NCBI GenBank assembly: GCA_003521815.1
Contig: DPHE01000067.1
Coordinates: 4,740 to 11,025 of the forward strand
Direction: 5' to 3'
Length of the DNA: 6,286 nt
DNA from: Colwellia sp.
GTDB taxonomy: Bacteria; Pseudomonadota; Gammaproteobacteria; Enterobacterales; Alteromonadaceae
Part shown: positions 4,242 to 6,286 of the stretch, piece after piece
Numbering within the stretch: position 1 is the first letter of the stretch
Layout: the number at the start of each line of letters is the position of its first letter
Made by a program: the position numbers and the translations under genes
Notes under the pieces: model-generated
The model's database searches: none
Seen by the model: only the letters and a program-made list of their open reading frames with translations
What the model was told of the DNA's origin: nothing

Positions 4242-6286
4242 GTGGGTATTTTTCTCTGGATCATCGCCGCACTTTCCTTAACATGGTTTATGAGCTATGT
4301 GAGAGCATCGCTATCAACCTTTACTTTTGCATTCATGACACTATTAGCTATTGGCACTTTTCTAAATACTATAGGTTTCGTTTCTTGGTTATTATTTGCT
4401 GTCATTGCCCTTCCCTTGAATGTTGACATTATTCGCCTGCAATTTATTAGTATGCCATTATTAAACCTATTTAAAAAAATAATGCCTCAAATGTCAGAAA
4501 CAGAACAACAGGCGATAGATGCAGGCACCACTTGGTTTGACGCAGAGCTATTTCGTGGTAATCCAGACTGGAAAAAATTACATAATTACCCTCAACCTCG
4601 TCTTAGTGCACAAGAGAAAGCCTTCTTAGACGGACCCGTTGAACATGTTTGCGCCATGGTGAATGATTGGCATACGACTCACGAAATTGCCGATCTATCG
4701 CAAGACGTTTGGCAGTTTCTAAAAGATAACCAATTTTTTGCCCTGATTATCAAAAAGAAATATGGGGGATTAGAATTTTCAGCTTTTGCCCAATCAAAAA
4801 TATTACAAAAAATGACCGGAGTAAGTTCGGTATTAGCGAGTACCGTTGGTGTGCCAAATTCATTAGGGCCAGGTGAATTATTGCAAGAATATGGCACCAA
4901 AGCTCAGCAAGATTATTACTTGCCTCGTCTGGCTAAAGGACAAGAAATCCCCTGTTTTGCTCTAACCAACCCTGAGGCAGGATCCGATGCAAGTGCAATT
5001 CCTGATACTGGCATTATTTGCCGACAACCATTTGAAGGTAAAGAGGTTTTGGGAATACGTCTTAATTGGGATAAACGTTATATTACGCTTGCACCCATCG
5101 CTACCGTGCTAGGTTTAGCGTTTAAATTAGAAGACCCTGATAATTTATTTAGTGATAAAAAAGAGTTAGGTATAACGTGCGCGCTTATTCCAACCAATAT
5201 GGAAGGTGTCACTATCGGTAGACGACACTTTCCATTAAATATACCTTTTCAAAATGGTCCTACACAAGGTAAAAATGTTTTTGTTCCCCTTGATTATATT
5301 ATTGGTGGTAGTGACATGGCAGGACAAGGTTGGCGCATGCTAGTAGAATGTTTATCCGTTGGTCGTGCTATTACTCTGCCTTCAAACAGTGCTGGTTGTA
5401 TTAAAACGGTTGCATTGGCTACAGGTGCCTATAGCCGTATACGTCATCAATTTAAACTACCCATTGGTAAAATGGAGGGTATTGAGGAGGCGTTAGCTCG
5501 TATTGGTGGTAATGCTTATTTAATGGATGCCGTAACAATAATGTCTACCGGGGCCATTGATCTTGGTGAAAAACCCTCTGTTATATCAGCGATTGCAAAG
5601 TATCACCTAACAGAAAAAATGCGTTCCTCAATGATTGATGCCATGGATATCCATGGTGGAAAAGGTATTTGCATGGGGCCAAGTAATTACCTTGCCCGAA
5701 GTTATCAAGGTGCTCCTATCGCTATTACCGTGGAAGGCGCAAACATTCTAACACGCAGTTTAATTATTTATGGTCAAGGCGCTATTCGCTGTCATCCTTA
5801 TGTACTAGCAGAACTAAAAGCAGCCAATAATAATAATGAAGAACAAGCATTGAATGATTTTGATCATGCATTATTTGCCCATATTGGTTTTAGTCTCAGT
5901 AATATAAGCCGTAGTTTAAGCAGTTCATTTACCGGATCACGTTTTTTATCTAGCCCTTTTAATGATGAGACGAAACATTATTATCAGCTGTTAACTCGCT
6001 TTAGTGCTAATTTAGCCATGCTCAGTGATATTTCGATGTTAGCAATAGGCGCTGATTTAAAAAGAAAGGAGCGAATTTCAGCACGTCTTGGTGATGTATT
6101 AAGCCATTTATATCTAGCAAGTGCTTGTTTAAAACGTTTTAATGATGAAGGCAGGAAAAAAGAAGATTTACCTCTACTACAGTGGGCGGTTGAAGATTCA
6201 TTATTTGCTATTCAACAAGCGCTTGATGCGCTTCTAAATAATTTCCCTAATAAATGGCTTGCTCGCTGTTTACGGCTCATTATTTT
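4242..6286 (+). CDS. fadE: Long-chain acyl-CoA dehydrogenase FadE, 3' end missing
   Basis: FadE catalyses the first, FAD-dependent step of beta-oxidation, acyl-CoA to trans-2-enoyl-CoA. The frame stays open for 681 codons to the window edge; E. coli FadE has 814 residues, so roughly 130-140 are lost. The GTG start has AAGGA (4231-4235) six nt upstream, and an in-frame TAA at 4227 rules out anything earlier. Residues 3-20, 27-43 and 45-60 are hydrophobic, suggesting an N-terminal membrane anchor at the inner membrane. Next come IDAGTTWFDAELFRGNPDWKK and the acyl-CoA dehydrogenase N-terminal (about 127-235), middle (about 238-350, with ALTNPEAGSDA at 240-250) and C-terminal (about 361-510) domains. 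Glu498 in ITVEGANILTR is the expected catalytic base. A DUF1974 domain, cut by the window edge, follows from about 520; it retains SANLAMLSDISML and KRRERISARLGDVLSHLYLASA. The sequence tracks E. coli FadE almost without gaps. Confidence 0.96.
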   Translation, partial: MGIFLWIIAALSLTWFMSYVRASLSTFTFAFMTLLAIGTFLNTIGFVSWLLFAVIALPLNVDIIRLQFISMPLLNLFKKIMPQMSETEQQAIDAGTTWFDAELFRGNPDWKKLHNYPQPRLSAQEKAFLDGPVEHVCAMVNDWHTTHEIADLSQDVWQFLKDNQFFALIIKKKYGGLEFSAFAQSKILQKMTGVSSVLASTVGVPNSLGPGELLQEYGTKAQQDYYLPRLAKGQEIPCFALTNPEAGSDASAIPDTGIICRQPFEGKEVLGIRLNWDKRYITLAPIATVLGLAFKLEDPDNLFSDKKELGITCALIPTNMEGVTIGRRHFPLNIPFQNGPTQGKNVFVPLDYIIGGSDMAGQGWRMLVECLSVGRAITLPSNSAGCIKTVALATGAYSRIRHQFKLPIGKMEGIEEALARIGGNAYLMDAVTIMSTGAIDLGEKPSVISAIAKYHLTEKMRSSMIDAMDIHGGKGICMGPSNYLARSYQGAPIAITVEGANILTRSLIIYGQGAIRCHPYVLAELKAANNNNEEQALNDFDHALFAHIGFSLSNISRSLSSSFTGSRFLSSPFNDETKHYYQLLTRFSANLAMLSDISMLAIGADLKRKERISARLGDVLSHLYLASACLKRFNDEGRKKEDLPLLQWAVEDSLFAIQQALDALLNNFPNKWLARCLRLII

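Noticed and set aside
4208..4426. 72-codon plus-strand frame starting at ATG 4208
   Set aside because: It lies out of frame over the fadE ribosome binding site and N-terminus; the fadE frame matches the known protein and this one resembles nothing.
4679..4900. 73-codon antisense frame inside fadE
   Set aside because: It is opposite the conserved N-terminal acyl-CoA dehydrogenase domain and has no independent support.
1..6286. Mobile element, CRISPR, phage or defence system
   Set aside because: No transposase, integrase, terminal repeats, regular spaced repeats or defence-type domains were seen; all genes are core metabolism or conserved neighbours with uniform A/T-rich codon use.

Overview
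The window looks like a chromosomal segment from an AT-rich marine gammaproteobacterium of the Alteromonadales (Colwellia/Thalassotalea-like). This is inferred from the gene set, the close match of the encoded proteins to enterobacterial PurM, PurN, YafJ and FadE as I recall them, and the A/T-rich codon choice. No mobile element, CRISPR array, rRNA or tRNA is visible, and the region reads as vertically inherited core genome.

Left part (1-3019). A divergent pair opens the window. The 5' end of a DUF2066-family exported protein runs leftward off the edge. Rightward lie purM (GTG start at 424), purN (1548) and a DUF3108-family exported protein (GTG start at 2255). PurM and PurN are steps 5 and 3 of de novo purine synthesis. 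Both flanking proteins have signal peptides and unknown function. The spacer after purM holds a textbook intrinsic terminator. The spacer after purN holds a perfect 14-bp inverted repeat ending just before the next start codon, so expression along this cluster is probably graded by RNA structure. A good sigma70 promoter with an extended -10 precedes purM.

Middle (3020-4241). A short convergent gap with an imperfect hairpin separates the DUF3108 gene from yafJ on the minus strand, a class II glutamine amidotransferase with all expected motifs. A 347-nt intergenic region then separates yafJ from the divergent fadE. It contains a plausible promoter in each direction, two short perfect palindromes, and a 21-bp near-perfect palindrome just downstream of the predicted fadE transcription start that looks like a repressor operator.

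Right part (4242-6286). fadE, the long-chain acyl-CoA dehydrogenase of beta-oxidation, starts at a GTG with a strong ribosome binding site and stays open to the window edge. About 681 codons are present and the last part of the C-terminal domain is missing.

No new multi-gene system was found. The points most worth following are the fadE operator, the two intra-cluster hairpins, and the purMN-linked DUF2066/DUF3108 envelope proteins.
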